A stretch of DNA of 9,300 nt from Desulfovibrio sp. Its GTDB lineage: Bacteria > Desulfobacterota > Desulfovibrionia > Desulfovibrionales > Desulfovibrionaceae. The stretch covers positions 1-9,300 of the forward strand of contig VSMX01000039.1 of NCBI GenBank assembly GCA_009773975.1. The letters run 5' to 3'. Under the pieces are notes generated by a model. It saw only the letters and a list, made by a program, of their open reading frames with translations. It made no database searches and had not been told where the DNA came from. Numbering within the stretch: the first letter of the stretch is position 1; each line of letters begins with the position of its first letter. Shown in pieces: positions 1 through 7,474 of the stretch. Position numbers and translations under genes: made by a program.

Positions 1-616
1 GCCCGGGGAGGACGAGGGCGCGATGCCCGCGGCGCCGGACCAGCCCCTGGAACTATTGGCTGTTGACGATGGCAACGGCATAAATTATCGTCTGCTCTTT
101 GCGACGGCAAAGATGCTCAGGAGCCGGAAAGTGGCTTTTCACCTAAAGATTGCCGCAAAGAAGAAATTTGCTTCCCGGCTGCGCTGCCGCCTGACGGGCC
201 TTAGCAAGCAGACGCGTTTTCTGGGCCATGTGCCCCCGGACAGACTGGCGGAATTGTACAAGACAACGGATATATTCCTGGCCTGTCTCCCGCGGCCCAA
301 AAACAATGCCGTGGTTGAAATGCCTGTTTCCCTGGCCTGCGCCATGGCCTTTGGCTGCGCTGTCATTGCCCCGGACTGGCCGGCCCTTGCCGAGATCATC
401 AACACAGGCAAGAACGGGCTGCTTTACCATCCGGCCGAGAGCAAGACGCCCGGAACAATGCTCTGCAAGCTGGCTTCAAATTCCTCCCTGCGCGCCTCCC
501 TTGGCGAGGCCGCCAAAACTTCCATGCTGGCCCTGGCCAAAGAAGCGGAAAACAGCCAGGCGCTTGCCCGGCGCATTGCCCTGGCAACAGGTGACAATCA
601 ATTTGCCCGCATGTGA
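1..616 (+). CDS. Glycosyltransferase, GT4-like C-terminal part (5' truncated)
   Basis: The reading frame is open from the left edge (first whole codon at 2) to TGA at 614-616, so the gene begins outside the window; the ATG at 23 is probably internal. About 204 residues are visible. They resemble the C-terminal Rossmann domain of GT-B family 4 glycosyltransferases: a TRFLGHVPPDRLAELYKTTDIFLA segment type (codons about 215-285), then MAFGCAVIAPDWPALAEII (about 345-405) and NTGKNGLLYHP, the usual nucleotide-sugar-binding region. Such enzymes move a sugar from an activated donor to a lipid or polysaccharide acceptor. The segment that normally reads E-x7-E is altered: Cys (codon 338-340) sits where the second Glu is expected, and the nearby Glu (codon 317-319) is out of register by one residue. 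The stop overlaps the start region of hldE, suggesting a shared envelope or LPS operon. Donor and acceptor cannot be told from the sequence. Confidence 0.8.
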   Translation, partial: PGEDEGAMPAAPDQPLELLAVDDGNGINYRLLFATAKMLRSRKVAFHLKIAAKKKFASRLRCRLTGLSKQTRFLGHVPPDRLAELYKTTDIFLACLPRPKNNAVVEMPVSLACAMAFGCAVIAPDWPALAEIINTGKNGLLYHPAESKTPGTMLCKLASNSSLRASLGEAAKTSMLALAKEAENSQALARRIALATGDNQFARM

Positions 617-624
617 GGAAAGCT

Positions 625-2094
625 GTGAACAGACAGGTTGAATTTTCCGGCGCCAGGGTATTGGTTATTGGCGATGCCATGCTGGATCACTATATCAGCG
701 GAGAAGCCGGACGCATTTCTCCCGAGGCCCCTGTGCCTGTCGTGCATACTGAAAAAAGCTGGAGCGTGCCGGGCGGAGCCGCAAACGTCAGCCGCTGTCT
801 TTCCCGCCTTGGCTGCGCAAGCGCCCTGATGGCCATGCCAGGAGAAGACGCTGCCGGATCCGAGCTTCTGACGCGTCTCCGGGCCGAAGGCGTGGAAAAC
901 AGGACAGTATTGGTTCGGGGGCGTTCCACAATCCGCAAAACACGCATCATGGCCCGCAACCAGCAGCTGCTGCGCCTGGACGAAGAACGCGTGGCCCCAC
1001 CGGATGCCGAAACAGCGTCGCGCCTCCTGCGCGTCCTTGAAACTACCCTGCCCACGTATTCGGCCCTGATCATTTCCGATTATTCCAAGGGAATTTTCCT
1101 GGATGACGGCCTTGGCCGCAATCTTTGCGTCGAAGCCATAAAACAGGCCCGCTCCCTGAAAATTCCCGTGCTGGTGGATCCAAAACGCGACGACTGGAGC
1201 ATATATTCCGGCGCTGCCTGCATTACGCCAAACATGAACGAATTTGCGCGGGCGGCACAAAAGGCGCTCAACAATTCCGCCAGCGCGGATAAACTGCGCG
1301 CGGACGGGCGCTTGCGGAGCGATGCGGCCGCCCTGCTCTGTCAAAAATATGATATCGGGCGCATTCTCCTTACGCGTGGCAGCGCGGGCATGAGCCTCTA
1401 TGACTTCCCCGCGCAGCCGCTGCGCATCAGGTCCGCGAGCCGTGAAGTGGCCGATGTTTCAGGAGCGGGCGATACTGTAATCGCCACCCTGGCAGCCTGC
1501 GTGGCAAAAGGCATGTCCTGGGAGGTGGGGGCCAGAATTGCCAATTCGGCCGCGGGCGTGGCAGTGGGCAAGCTGGGAACTTCTCCTGTCAGCCTGGATG
1601 AACTCAACAATGCCCTGCGCAATGACGGGGAAAGCCCCAAGCTTTATTCCCTGCCGCAATTACGGGAAAAGATTACGGAATGGCGCCGGCGCAATGAGCG
1701 CATTGTCTTTACCAATGGCTGCTTTGACCTGCTGCATCCTGGCCACATAACGCTTCTGCGCCAATGCGCGACATTTGGCGACCGCCTGATCGTGGGGCTG
1801 AACAGCGATAATTCCGTAAGGCGCCTGAAGGGCCCCAAACGCCCGATCCAGAATCAGGAAAGCCGGGCAATGCTTCTGGGGGCGATCAGGGATGTGGACG
1901 CGATAGTGATTTTTGACGAAGACACGCCGGAAAACCTGATTCACGATATTCGCCCGGACTGCCTTGTCAAAGGCAGCGATTACCGCGTCGAGGATATTGT
2001 CGGCGCGGATTTTGTGCAGTCATACGGCGGCAAGGTTCACCTTGTCGATCTGGTTGAAGGCTGCAGCACAACCAACCTTGCGGCAAGGCTGTGA
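625..2094 (+). CDS. hldE: Bifunctional D-glycero-beta-D-manno-heptose-7-phosphate kinase / heptose-1-phosphate adenylyltransferase
   Basis: HldE catalyses two steps of ADP-heptose synthesis for the LPS inner core: phosphorylation of heptose 7-phosphate at C1 and, after removal of the 7-phosphate, AMP transfer from ATP to heptose 1-phosphate. Both cytoplasmic domains are present. The N-terminal PfkB/ribokinase domain (about residues 8-320) shows the GGAANV sugar-binding motif (50-55), a VDPKRDDW segment, the TPNMNEF strand and the anion-hole/catalytic GAGD (280-283). The C-terminal nucleotidyltransferase (about 350-489) has FTNGCFDLLHPGH with the HxGH-type site at 371-374, and ends LVEGCSTTNLAARL, typical of HldE. 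The length of 489 residues fits the family (about 475-490). GTG at 625 is chosen because GAGG at 615-618 lies six bases upstream; the in-frame GTG at 613 has no SD and would add four residues. The gene overlaps the SD-to-stop region of the upstream glycosyltransferase, so translation is probably coupled. Confidence 0.96.
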   Translation: MNRQVEFSGARVLVIGDAMLDHYISGEAGRISPEAPVPVVHTEKSWSVPGGAANVSRCLSRLGCASALMAMPGEDAAGSELLTRLRAEGVENRTVLVRGRSTIRKTRIMARNQQLLRLDEERVAPPDAETASRLLRVLETTLPTYSALIISDYSKGIFLDDGLGRNLCVEAIKQARSLKIPVLVDPKRDDWSIYSGAACITPNMNEFARAAQKALNNSASADKLRADGRLRSDAAALLCQKYDIGRILLTRGSAGMSLYDFPAQPLRIRSASREVADVSGAGDTVIATLAACVAKGMSWEVGARIANSAAGVAVGKLGTSPVSLDELNNALRNDGESPKLYSLPQLREKITEWRRRNERIVFTNGCFDLLHPGHITLLRQCATFGDRLIVGLNSDNSVRRLKGPKRPIQNQESRAMLLGAIRDVDAIVIFDEDTPENLIHDIRPDCLVKGSDYRVEDIVGADFVQSYGGKVHLVDLVEGCSTTNLAARL

Positions 2095-2146
2095 GTGGCT
2101 GTTTTTACTCCAGTGAAACATCTCATGACAAGATAGGGGATAAAAA

Positions 2147-2965
2147 ATGATCAGGGCGGATCTGCATTCCCATACAAAATATTCCCATGGCGCGGACGAG
2201 CCGGAGGAAATGTTCGCCGCTGCAAATGCCCGCGGCCTGGAAATCCTGGGCTTCAGCGAACACTCACCACGTCCGCAAGGCTACGATTATACCCACGAGT
2301 ACAGGGAAAAACTGGCCGCAGGCTTTGCGGAATATGTAAGCCGCGTGCAGGATCTCAAAAAAATGCCGGGCTGCCGCGTATTGCTGGCCATGGAAATGGA
2401 CTGGCTCGACGGCCAGGAGGATTTCATCCGCAAGGCCTGTTCCGCCCATGATTTCGACTATTTGCTGGGCAGCGTGCATTTTATCGGCCGCTGGGGTTTT
2501 GACGACGGGGATGCCCAATGGAAGAATTGGGACGACACGCAGCGCTTTGCCCACTATGAACGCTATTTTGCATTGTGGCGGCAAATGCTTTCTTCCGGTA
2601 TTTTCCAGATTGCGGCCCATCCGGACCTGATAAAAATCTTTTCCGCCGAATCTTTCCACAAGTGGCTGTCCCGGGAAAAGAGCCGGGAACAGATTGCGGA
2701 TTGCCTGGACGTGCTGAAACAACAGGGCATGGCCATGGAAATTTCATCCGCCGGCCTGCGCAAACCCTGCCGGGAAATTTATCCCTGCCCCACGCTCATG
2801 GTTTTGGCCGCAAAATGCGGCGTTGACATAACTTTCGCTTCCGATGCACATTGCGTGGCCGACGTGGGCAGGGATTTCGCCCGCCTGGCAAATTATGCCC
2901 GGGCTTTTGGCTTCAGCCGCCAGGCTGTCTTTTGCCAGGGTGAAAAAACATATTTGCCGTTCTGA
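2147..2965 (+). CDS. PHP-family phosphatase, histidinol-phosphatase HisJ/HisK type
   Basis: This 272-residue protein is a single polymerase-and-histidinol-phosphatase (PHP) domain, a metal-dependent phosphoesterase fold with a trinuclear metal site. Candidate metal ligands are visible in the expected order: H7 and H9 of DLHSHT, H14, H39 in FSEHS, E83 in AMEMD, H111 in GSVHF, H158 in AAHPDL, and D233/H235 in SDAH. The SAGLRKP...IYP segment (201-213) is typical of the HisJ/HisK histidinol-phosphatase group, and the length matches the roughly 268-residue family. An AGGGGAT SD at about 2135-2141 precedes ATG 2147. No other histidine genes are nearby; the gene lies between hldE and an ABC ATPase gene. 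The family call is firm but the substrate is not: L-histidinol phosphate is the default, and another phosphorylated metabolite is possible. The stop codon is within five bases of the next start. Confidence 0.88.
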   Translation: MIRADLHSHTKYSHGADEPEEMFAAANARGLEILGFSEHSPRPQGYDYTHEYREKLAAGFAEYVSRVQDLKKMPGCRVLLAMEMDWLDGQEDFIRKACSAHDFDYLLGSVHFIGRWGFDDGDAQWKNWDDTQRFAHYERYFALWRQMLSSGIFQIAAHPDLIKIFSAESFHKWLSREKSREQIADCLDVLKQQGMAMEISSAGLRKPCREIYPCPTLMVLAAKCGVDITFASDAHCVADVGRDFARLANYARAFGFSRQAVFCQGEKTYLPF

Positions 2966-2969
2966 TGCC

Positions 2970-4406
2970 ATGCCGCCCGTAGCAATTCTTGAAAACCTCG
3001 GTTTCAGGTTTCCCGCCGACAGCCAGCCTGCCTTGCAAGAGATAAACTGGACCATCGAAGAAGGCAGGCATTGCGCGCTGATTGGCCCCAACGGTTCGGG
3101 CAAATCCACCCTGCTTGGCATCATGGCAGGCAATTTATGGCCAGGCAGCGGCAGCATCTGCTGGATTGGCCCGCGCGGGCCGGAAACATCCCCCATTTAC
3201 GGGCGCTCGGTTACAGCCCTGGTTTCGCCGGCCCTCCAGGAAAATACGCAGAGAATGGGCTTTTCCGTAACTTTTCTGGATGCCTTGCTTGGCGCTTTTG
3301 ACCAGAGCCCGCTTTCATTTGCCAATCCTGATCCTGATGCGGAAAAGCTTGAAAAGGCTCGCACGGCCGCAGAATCCCTGAATTGCGTCAACTTGCTGAC
3401 AATGCCCCTGTCCTCGCTTTCGCAGGGGCAGATGCGCATTCTGTTTTGCGCCAGGGCAATATTGCGCAGGCCAAAGCTTTGCCTGCTGGATGAGGCCCTT
3501 GACGGGCTGGACAAGGAGCACAAAATCCTGTTTTACGCCGCCCTGTCAAAACTTGCCCCGCAAAGCACCATCATCTTGTCATCCCACCGCAACGATGGCA
3601 TCCCGGCCTTCTGCGAGGAAAGGCGATATCTGTTTGGCGGCCGGCTTTTTGAAAAGCCGGGAAATATATTTTTCCGGGCCGCGCCCAAAAGCGGAAAGGC
3701 CGGCAAGACGGCCGGCCAGACGCTTTTCAAGCTGGAAAACGTGGATGTTTTCATCAATCGCCAGCAAGTACTCCACAATATTGACTGGCAAAGCCGCCAG
3801 GGCGAGCATTGGCGTATTTCCGGCCCCAATGGCTCGGGCAAGTCCACGCTGCTTCGCCTGCTGGCCGGGGAAGAAGTGGCCGCAAGCGGCGGCACTGTCT
3901 CCTGCTGGCTGCCACACCTTGGCCGCAGCGCGCGCGGCCTTGGCGAATTGCGCCAGGGCGCGCGCCTTGTATCGGATCTGACCCAGGCCCTCTATGCCTA
4001 TGACTTGACCGGCCTTGAGCTTGTCTGCAGCGGCTTTGAGCAGACAATAGGCATCTATCGCGAGTATTCGGACGAGGAGCGGGAAAATGCCATGCAGGCC
4101 ATTTCGCGCTTTTTTCCGGATGGCACCGGGGAGCGCATTGCCCGGGCCTCGATCCGCCGGCTTTCCAGCGGCCAGCTGCGCCGCCTCCATCTTGCCCGCG
4201 CCCTGATGGGCAAGCCCTCAATCCTTTTGCTCGACGAGCCCTGCACTGGCCTTGACGCCCAAAGCAGGGCGGAATTCTTCGTTTTTCTTGAAAACCTCTC
4301 CCGAACCATGCAAATCATCATGGTTTCCCATTATGACGAGGATTGCCCGGAATTCATCAACCGGGAAGCCGCGATGCGTGACGGAAGACTGGCAACAATT
4401 CGCTGA
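2970..4406 (+). CDS. Tandem ABC ATPase protein without membrane domain, ModF-like
   Basis: The 478-residue product has two fused ABC ATPase domains and no obvious transmembrane segment. Domain 1 has Walker A GPNGSGKST (39-47), signature LSQGQ (150-154), Walker B CLLDE (171-175) and switch His206. Domain 2 has Walker A GPNGSGKST (285-293), signature LSSGQ (398-402), Walker B LLLDE (419-423) and His454. Both sites therefore look catalytically intact, with a mildly unusual first signature. Length and layout resemble E. coli ModF (about 490 residues, near the molybdate genes), a soluble ATPase of unclear role; other soluble duplicated ABC proteins such as the ABC-F group are less similar, since there is no long charged linker. 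ATG 2970 is chosen because the homologous part begins there. The frame stays open back to 2844, but that stretch overlaps the phosphatase gene and looks unlike an ABC domain. There is no clear SD; the start lies four bases after the previous stop, so coupling is likely. Confidence 0.85.
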   Translation: MPPVAILENLGFRFPADSQPALQEINWTIEEGRHCALIGPNGSGKSTLLGIMAGNLWPGSGSICWIGPRGPETSPIYGRSVTALVSPALQENTQRMGFSVTFLDALLGAFDQSPLSFANPDPDAEKLEKARTAAESLNCVNLLTMPLSSLSQGQMRILFCARAILRRPKLCLLDEALDGLDKEHKILFYAALSKLAPQSTIILSSHRNDGIPAFCEERRYLFGGRLFEKPGNIFFRAAPKSGKAGKTAGQTLFKLENVDVFINRQQVLHNIDWQSRQGEHWRISGPNGSGKSTLLRLLAGEEVAASGGTVSCWLPHLGRSARGLGELRQGARLVSDLTQALYAYDLTGLELVCSGFEQTIGIYREYSDEERENAMQAISRFFPDGTGERIARASIRRLSSGQLRRLHLARALMGKPSILLLDEPCTGLDAQSRAEFFVFLENLSRTMQIIMVSHYDEDCPEFINREAAMRDGRLATIR

Positions 4407-4490
4407 AAATCCTTCGTCAAAATCTCGACAAACTTTTTAGACAATTCATAAAATGCCCATAACTTGCTGAAATTGCAGAATATGTCCATT

Positions 4491-4506
4491 TGGCACGCCT
4501 ATTGCT
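4491..4506 (+). promoter_or_regulatory. Sigma-54 promoter of the flgB operon
   Basis: TGGCACG at 4491-4497, four bases, then TTGCT at 4502-4506 exactly matches the RpoN consensus, with the invariant GG and GC ten bases apart (4492-4493 and 4504-4505). The predicted transcription start is about 4517, 47 bases before flgB. Sigma-54 promoters need an enhancer-binding protein; in polar flagellates this is often an FlrC- or FleQ-type regulator. Short imperfect inverted repeats upstream (GTC-N8-GAC around 4416-4430) could be its site, but this is weak. Confidence 0.92.
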
Positions 4507-4533
4507 TATACTTGGAAAACAAATTCAGCAATC

Positions 4534-4551
4534 AGGATCCGGAAGGATCTT
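4534..4551 (+). other. Hairpin in the flgB 5' untranslated region
   Basis: AGGATCC and GGATCTT flank a GGAA tetraloop (4541-4544), giving seven pairs including one G-U. It lies wholly inside the predicted leader and ends four bases before the SD (GGAGG, 4555-4559). It may stabilise the mRNA or modulate initiation; the structure is read directly, the role is inference. Confidence 0.4.
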
Positions 4552-4563
4552 TGCGGAGGGGAT

Positions 4564-4977
4564 ATGAAAGGCTTGTTCAACAGCCAGATCGGTCTTGTGA
4601 GCCGTGTAATGGATATGCAGCTGAAGAGGCAGAATGTCATCACCAGCAATCTGGCCAATCTGGAAACACCGAATTACAAGCCTCGGGAACTGGCATTCGA
4701 GGAGGAACTGCAATCGGCTCTTGGCCTTGACATGCGGGGCCGGATGAGCACGACCAGCCAGGGGCACATGCCGGCCGCCTTCAATCCCGAGAATTTCGGA
4801 CCGGAATGGTCAAAAGCTTTCAAGCCGCGGCAGATTCATGGCGAAGACAGGGTAAGCCTGGACAAGGAAATGTCCCGCCATGCGAAAAACCAGCTTCAAT
4901 ATACCGCGCTTACACAAATAATGCAGAAATCGTTTGAAGGGCTGTCCAATATAATTCAGGACGGCAAACAATATTAG
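4564..4977 (+). CDS. flgB: Flagellar basal-body rod protein FlgB
   Basis: FlgB is a proximal rod subunit of the flagellar basal body, exported through the flagellar type III apparatus and assembled above the MS ring and FliE. The 137-residue protein has the conserved rod/hook N-terminal motif, RQNVITSNLANLETPNYKPRE-like, at about residues 22-43. The C-terminal segment contains DKEMSRHAKNQLQYTALTQIM, the family's paired helix. Length is normal for FlgB (about 130-140). The SD GGAGGGG (4555-4561) sits just upstream of ATG 4564. It is the first gene after the sigma-54 promoter and is followed 28 bases later by flgC, as in many bacteria. No signal peptide is seen, as expected for a type III export substrate. 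Confidence 0.96.
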   Translation: MKGLFNSQIGLVSRVMDMQLKRQNVITSNLANLETPNYKPRELAFEEELQSALGLDMRGRMSTTSQGHMPAAFNPENFGPEWSKAFKPRQIHGEDRVSLDKEMSRHAKNQLQYTALTQIMQKSFEGLSNIIQDGKQY

Positions 4978-5005
4978 CGACAAGCGGACATAACGGAGGC
5001 ATAAA

Positions 5006-5446
5006 ATGGATTTTCTCACAGCCATGGACATCAGCGCATCGGGGCTCACAGCCGACCGCACGCGCATCAACACGATAGCGATGAACCTGGCGAACGCAAA
5101 AACCACGCGCACGCCGTATGGCGGCCCGTACAGGCGCCGGACGGTGGTTCAGGCAGCCACGGACGTGGACGATCCATTCTCCGTGCACATGCGTTCCGCC
5201 CTGGACCGGGAACTCAAGGGTGTCCGCGTGATGGGAGTCACACAGGATACCAGGCCGCTCAAGCAGGTTTATGAGCCAGGCCACCCGGACGCGAACGCGG
5301 AAGGCTATGTTTCCTACCCGGATATCAACGTGGTTGAGGAAATGGCCAATCTCATGACCGCCCAGCGCAATTACGAAGCCAATGTTACGACGGTCGAAGC
5401 CATCAAGGGCATGTTCAACAAGGCTCTTGAAATCGGCAAGGCATAA
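5006..5446 (+). CDS. flgC: Flagellar basal-body rod protein FlgC
   Basis: FlgC is the second proximal rod protein, sharing coiled-coil termini with FlgB, FlgF and FlgG. The 146-residue product shows ASGLTADRTRINTIAMNLAN (11-30) followed by TTRTPYGGPYRR, the FlgC form of the rod signature. The C-terminus contains GYVSYPDINVVEEMANLMTAQRNYEANV, the usual C-terminal rod/hook motif, and ends KGMFNKALEIG. Length fits the family (about 135-150). The SD GGAGG (4995-4999) lies six bases before ATG 5006. It is second in the flgB-flgC-fliE operon and 43 bases upstream of fliE. Confidence 0.96.
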   Translation: MDFLTAMDISASGLTADRTRINTIAMNLANAKTTRTPYGGPYRRRTVVQAATDVDDPFSVHMRSALDRELKGVRVMGVTQDTRPLKQVYEPGHPDANAEGYVSYPDINVVEEMANLMTAQRNYEANVTTVEAIKGMFNKALEIGKA

Positions 5447-5489
5447 AAATTTTTTCATCAAATTTTCGGGGATTCAGAGGAGAGTTAAA

Positions 5490-5936
5490 ATGAGTATTCA
5501 AGCGACAGGAATCAAGGCATACACGGACGCCATCCAGCATTTCAACAAGGTTGACGGCGCGCTCAGGACAGGCAGCCCGGTGGGATCGCAAACCCTGTTC
5601 TCGCGCACGCTGGATCAGTCCCTGCTGCGGGATACTGTTGACAAGGCCGAAAATTTCGGGGCGCATGCGGATTTCATCCACTATCCGGATCAGAAGCATG
5701 TCAGCGTTACGCCGCAGAACAGCTTTTCCAACACATTCAAGAATTCGCTGAACAAGGTCAATGAGCTCGAAAGCGCCAAGGCCCAGGCAATTACCGATTT
5801 TGCCTCCGGCAGGACGCAGAATGTGCACGAGCTTATGGTAACCATGCAGAAGTCAAGCATGGCCATGAAACTTACAAGCGCGGTGCGCGGCAAAGTTCTG
5901 GAAGCATACAAGGAACTTTCCAAAATGCAGTTCTGA
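5490..5936 (+). CDS. fliE: Flagellar hook-basal body complex protein FliE
   Basis: FliE links the MS ring (FliF) to the proximal rod and is needed for type III export of rod proteins. The C-terminal half of this 148-residue protein is typical: LNKVNELESAKAQAITDFASG, then NVHELMVTMQKSSMAMKLTSAVRGKVLEAYKELSKMQF to the end. The N-terminal part is longer than in the usual FliE (about 100-110 residues), with about 40 extra residues (roughly 25-70) rich in polar and aromatic positions. ATG 5490 is chosen because it follows SD GAGGAG (5477-5482) and starts MSIQATGIKAY, a FliE-like opening; the frame is open upstream to 5382 but that overlaps flgC. A terminator follows at once, so fliE ends the operon. 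Confidence 0.94.
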   Translation: MSIQATGIKAYTDAIQHFNKVDGALRTGSPVGSQTLFSRTLDQSLLRDTVDKAENFGAHADFIHYPDQKHVSVTPQNSFSNTFKNSLNKVNELESAKAQAITDFASGRTQNVHELMVTMQKSSMAMKLTSAVRGKVLEAYKELSKMQF

Positions 5937-5958
5937 TCTTGCGGCATAATTTTGACGC

Positions 5959-5992
5959 AAAAAACGGCTTGCCTTGTGCAAGGCCGTTTTTT
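5959..5992 (+). terminator. Intrinsic terminator after fliE
   Basis: AAAAAACGGCTTGC (5959-5972) pairs with GCAA-G-GCCGTTTTTT (5978-5992) around a five-base loop, with a single bulged G. The stem ends in a run of six T. The A-rich 5' side could also let it work in reverse, but no gene converges here. It closes the flgB-flgC-fliE transcript. Confidence 0.9.
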
Positions 5993-6073
5993 AGTTTAAA
6001 GTAATTAATTGGCTGGGGCGTCATTTCAAATTCCAACTTGTATCATCATGAAAACGCTCTATCGGAGATTTCG

Positions 6074-7471
6074 ATGGCTTTTGCGGATTTCCAGAAAAAA
6101 CAGGTTCAGGGCAAGCAACAGGCTGTTGTTCGCGAATTTTTCAGCAAGCATAACGGCCATTTTATTGTTGTAACCGATGACCAGACCTTTCTTGCCCTCT
6201 TGCGTTCCACTGTCAAAAGCCTGGCCCTGAACAAGGGCGGCCTGATCGACTTTTATCCGGACCCCTCGAAGGTGCTCAAGGCTCTGACAGACGATTTCAA
6301 GGTCAAGCGCAATCCCGCTCTGTTTATAGAGCGCACCATGAGCGGCACTGGCGAAACGACTTTCCTGATCAAGCAGTTTCGCGAAAGTTTCCCGCAGCTG
6401 CGCATCTTTGCCATGACCAACAATGCCGACAAGGGGCGGCTTATGCTACTCCATGAGGCCGGCGCCGACAGTTTTCTGATCAAGCCTATTTCCGGCGTTG
6501 ATCTTATGGAAAAGATGGCCGCGGCCCTCAAGCCTCCGAGCCCGATCAAGCAGATGCTGGACACGGCGCGCACATTCATTATGCGTAATATCGGCATGGA
6601 CGCGTTAAAGATTACCCGCAAGGTTCTCGAGGTCAAACCGGATTCCGCGGCCGGCTATGTGGTCATGGGCGATGCCCTGCGCCTGGCCGGCGACCAGGAC
6701 AAGGCCCAGGTGGCCTACGAACGCGCAAGCAAGCAGCAGGTCAACTATATGGAGCCATTGCAGAAGCTCGCTGATCTTGCGCGTGAAAAAAATGACGCCG
6801 ACATGCAGTACGAGTACCTCAAGCGCCTGGATGATCTTTCACCGCTAAATAGCCAGCGCAAGATGGAAATGGCCGAACTGCAGATGGCCAGGGGCAATAC
6901 TGACGCGGCAAAGGAGCTTTTTGACGGCGCAATGACCCGCACCTACAAGGATGCCATGCAGCAAGTCGCGGCGGTTGCGGAAAAAATCGCCATGAGCCTG
7001 CAGGAATCCGATCCTGTCCAGGCCGAAAAATATCTCCGCAAATGCCTTGACCTCAAGGGAGACGACCTGAGCATCGACGACTTGCGCACATTCAACCAGC
7101 TTGGCATCAGCCTGCGGCGCCAGGGCAAGGTTTTCGAGGCAATCAAGGAATATCAGCGCGCGCTCAAAATCGCGCCCGATTCCAGCGAAATTTACTACAA
7201 CATGGCCATGGCCTATTTTGAACACAAGGACAAGGAACAGGCCGTCCGCTCCATGCTCAAGGCCTTTTCGCTCAATCCGGCCCTGCCCAATGCCTCTGCC
7301 AACATAGCCTTCAACATGGGCCGCGTGTTCGCGGGCGGCATCACAAAGGACAAGGCCAGGGGCTGCCTGCAAATCGCCATCAGCCTCGACCCGGATTTCG
7401 CCCAGGCAAAGGAATTGCTGGCCAAGCTGAAGGCCGAAGAGGCGGGACAAGCGCCGGAAACGGAAGAATAA
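6074..7471 (+). CDS. Receiver-like domain fused to tetratricopeptide repeats (pseudo-response regulator)
   Basis: The 465-residue product has an N-terminal CheY-like domain (about 27-152) and a C-terminal TPR superhelix (about 165-455). Receiver landmarks are present with CheY spacing: acidic pair D35-D36 after IVVT, T115 in FAMTN and K137 in FLIKP. The phospho-accepting position, in PALFIERTMS, is Glu86 instead of Asp. The domain is therefore unlikely to be phosphorylated normally and may be locked in one state. The TPR part has several recognisable units, for example TFNQLGISLRRQGKVFEAIKEYQRALKIAPDSS and EIYYNMAMAYFEHKDKEQAVRSMLKAFSLNP. TPRs bind proteins, so a scaffold or adaptor role is likely. 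No signal peptide or DNA-binding domain is seen. ATG 6074 has SD GGAG at 6064-6067; an in-frame TTG at 6038 is possible but lacks a good SD. The gene follows the flagellar terminator, so a flagellar role is only suggested by position. A methyltransferase gene starts three bases after its stop. Confidence 0.85.
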   Translation: MAFADFQKKQVQGKQQAVVREFFSKHNGHFIVVTDDQTFLALLRSTVKSLALNKGGLIDFYPDPSKVLKALTDDFKVKRNPALFIERTMSGTGETTFLIKQFRESFPQLRIFAMTNNADKGRLMLLHEAGADSFLIKPISGVDLMEKMAAALKPPSPIKQMLDTARTFIMRNIGMDALKITRKVLEVKPDSAAGYVVMGDALRLAGDQDKAQVAYERASKQQVNYMEPLQKLADLAREKNDADMQYEYLKRLDDLSPLNSQRKMEMAELQMARGNTDAAKELFDGAMTRTYKDAMQQVAAVAEKIAMSLQESDPVQAEKYLRKCLDLKGDDLSIDDLRTFNQLGISLRRQGKVFEAIKEYQRALKIAPDSSEIYYNMAMAYFEHKDKEQAVRSMLKAFSLNPALPNASANIAFNMGRVFAGGITKDKARGCLQIAISLDPDFAQAKELLAKLKAEEAGQAPETEE

Positions 7472-7474
7472 TTC

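Noticed and set aside
598..1344. Long minus-strand open frame (248 codons) opposite hldE
   Set aside because: It lies wholly opposite a convincing enzyme gene, has no recognisable domain and is a typical shadow of high-GC codon use.
2844..2969. Upstream extension of the ABC protein
   Set aside because: It overlaps the end of the phosphatase gene, is out of character with ABC N-termini, and the homologous part starts at 2970.
3579..4190. Minus-strand open frame of about 200 codons opposite the ABC ATPase gene
   Set aside because: Opposite a gene with two intact ABC motif sets; low-complexity Ala/Gly/Lys composition and no family resemblance.
5382..5489. Upstream extension of FliE
   Set aside because: It overlaps flgC in another frame; ATG 5490 has a good SD and a FliE-like start.
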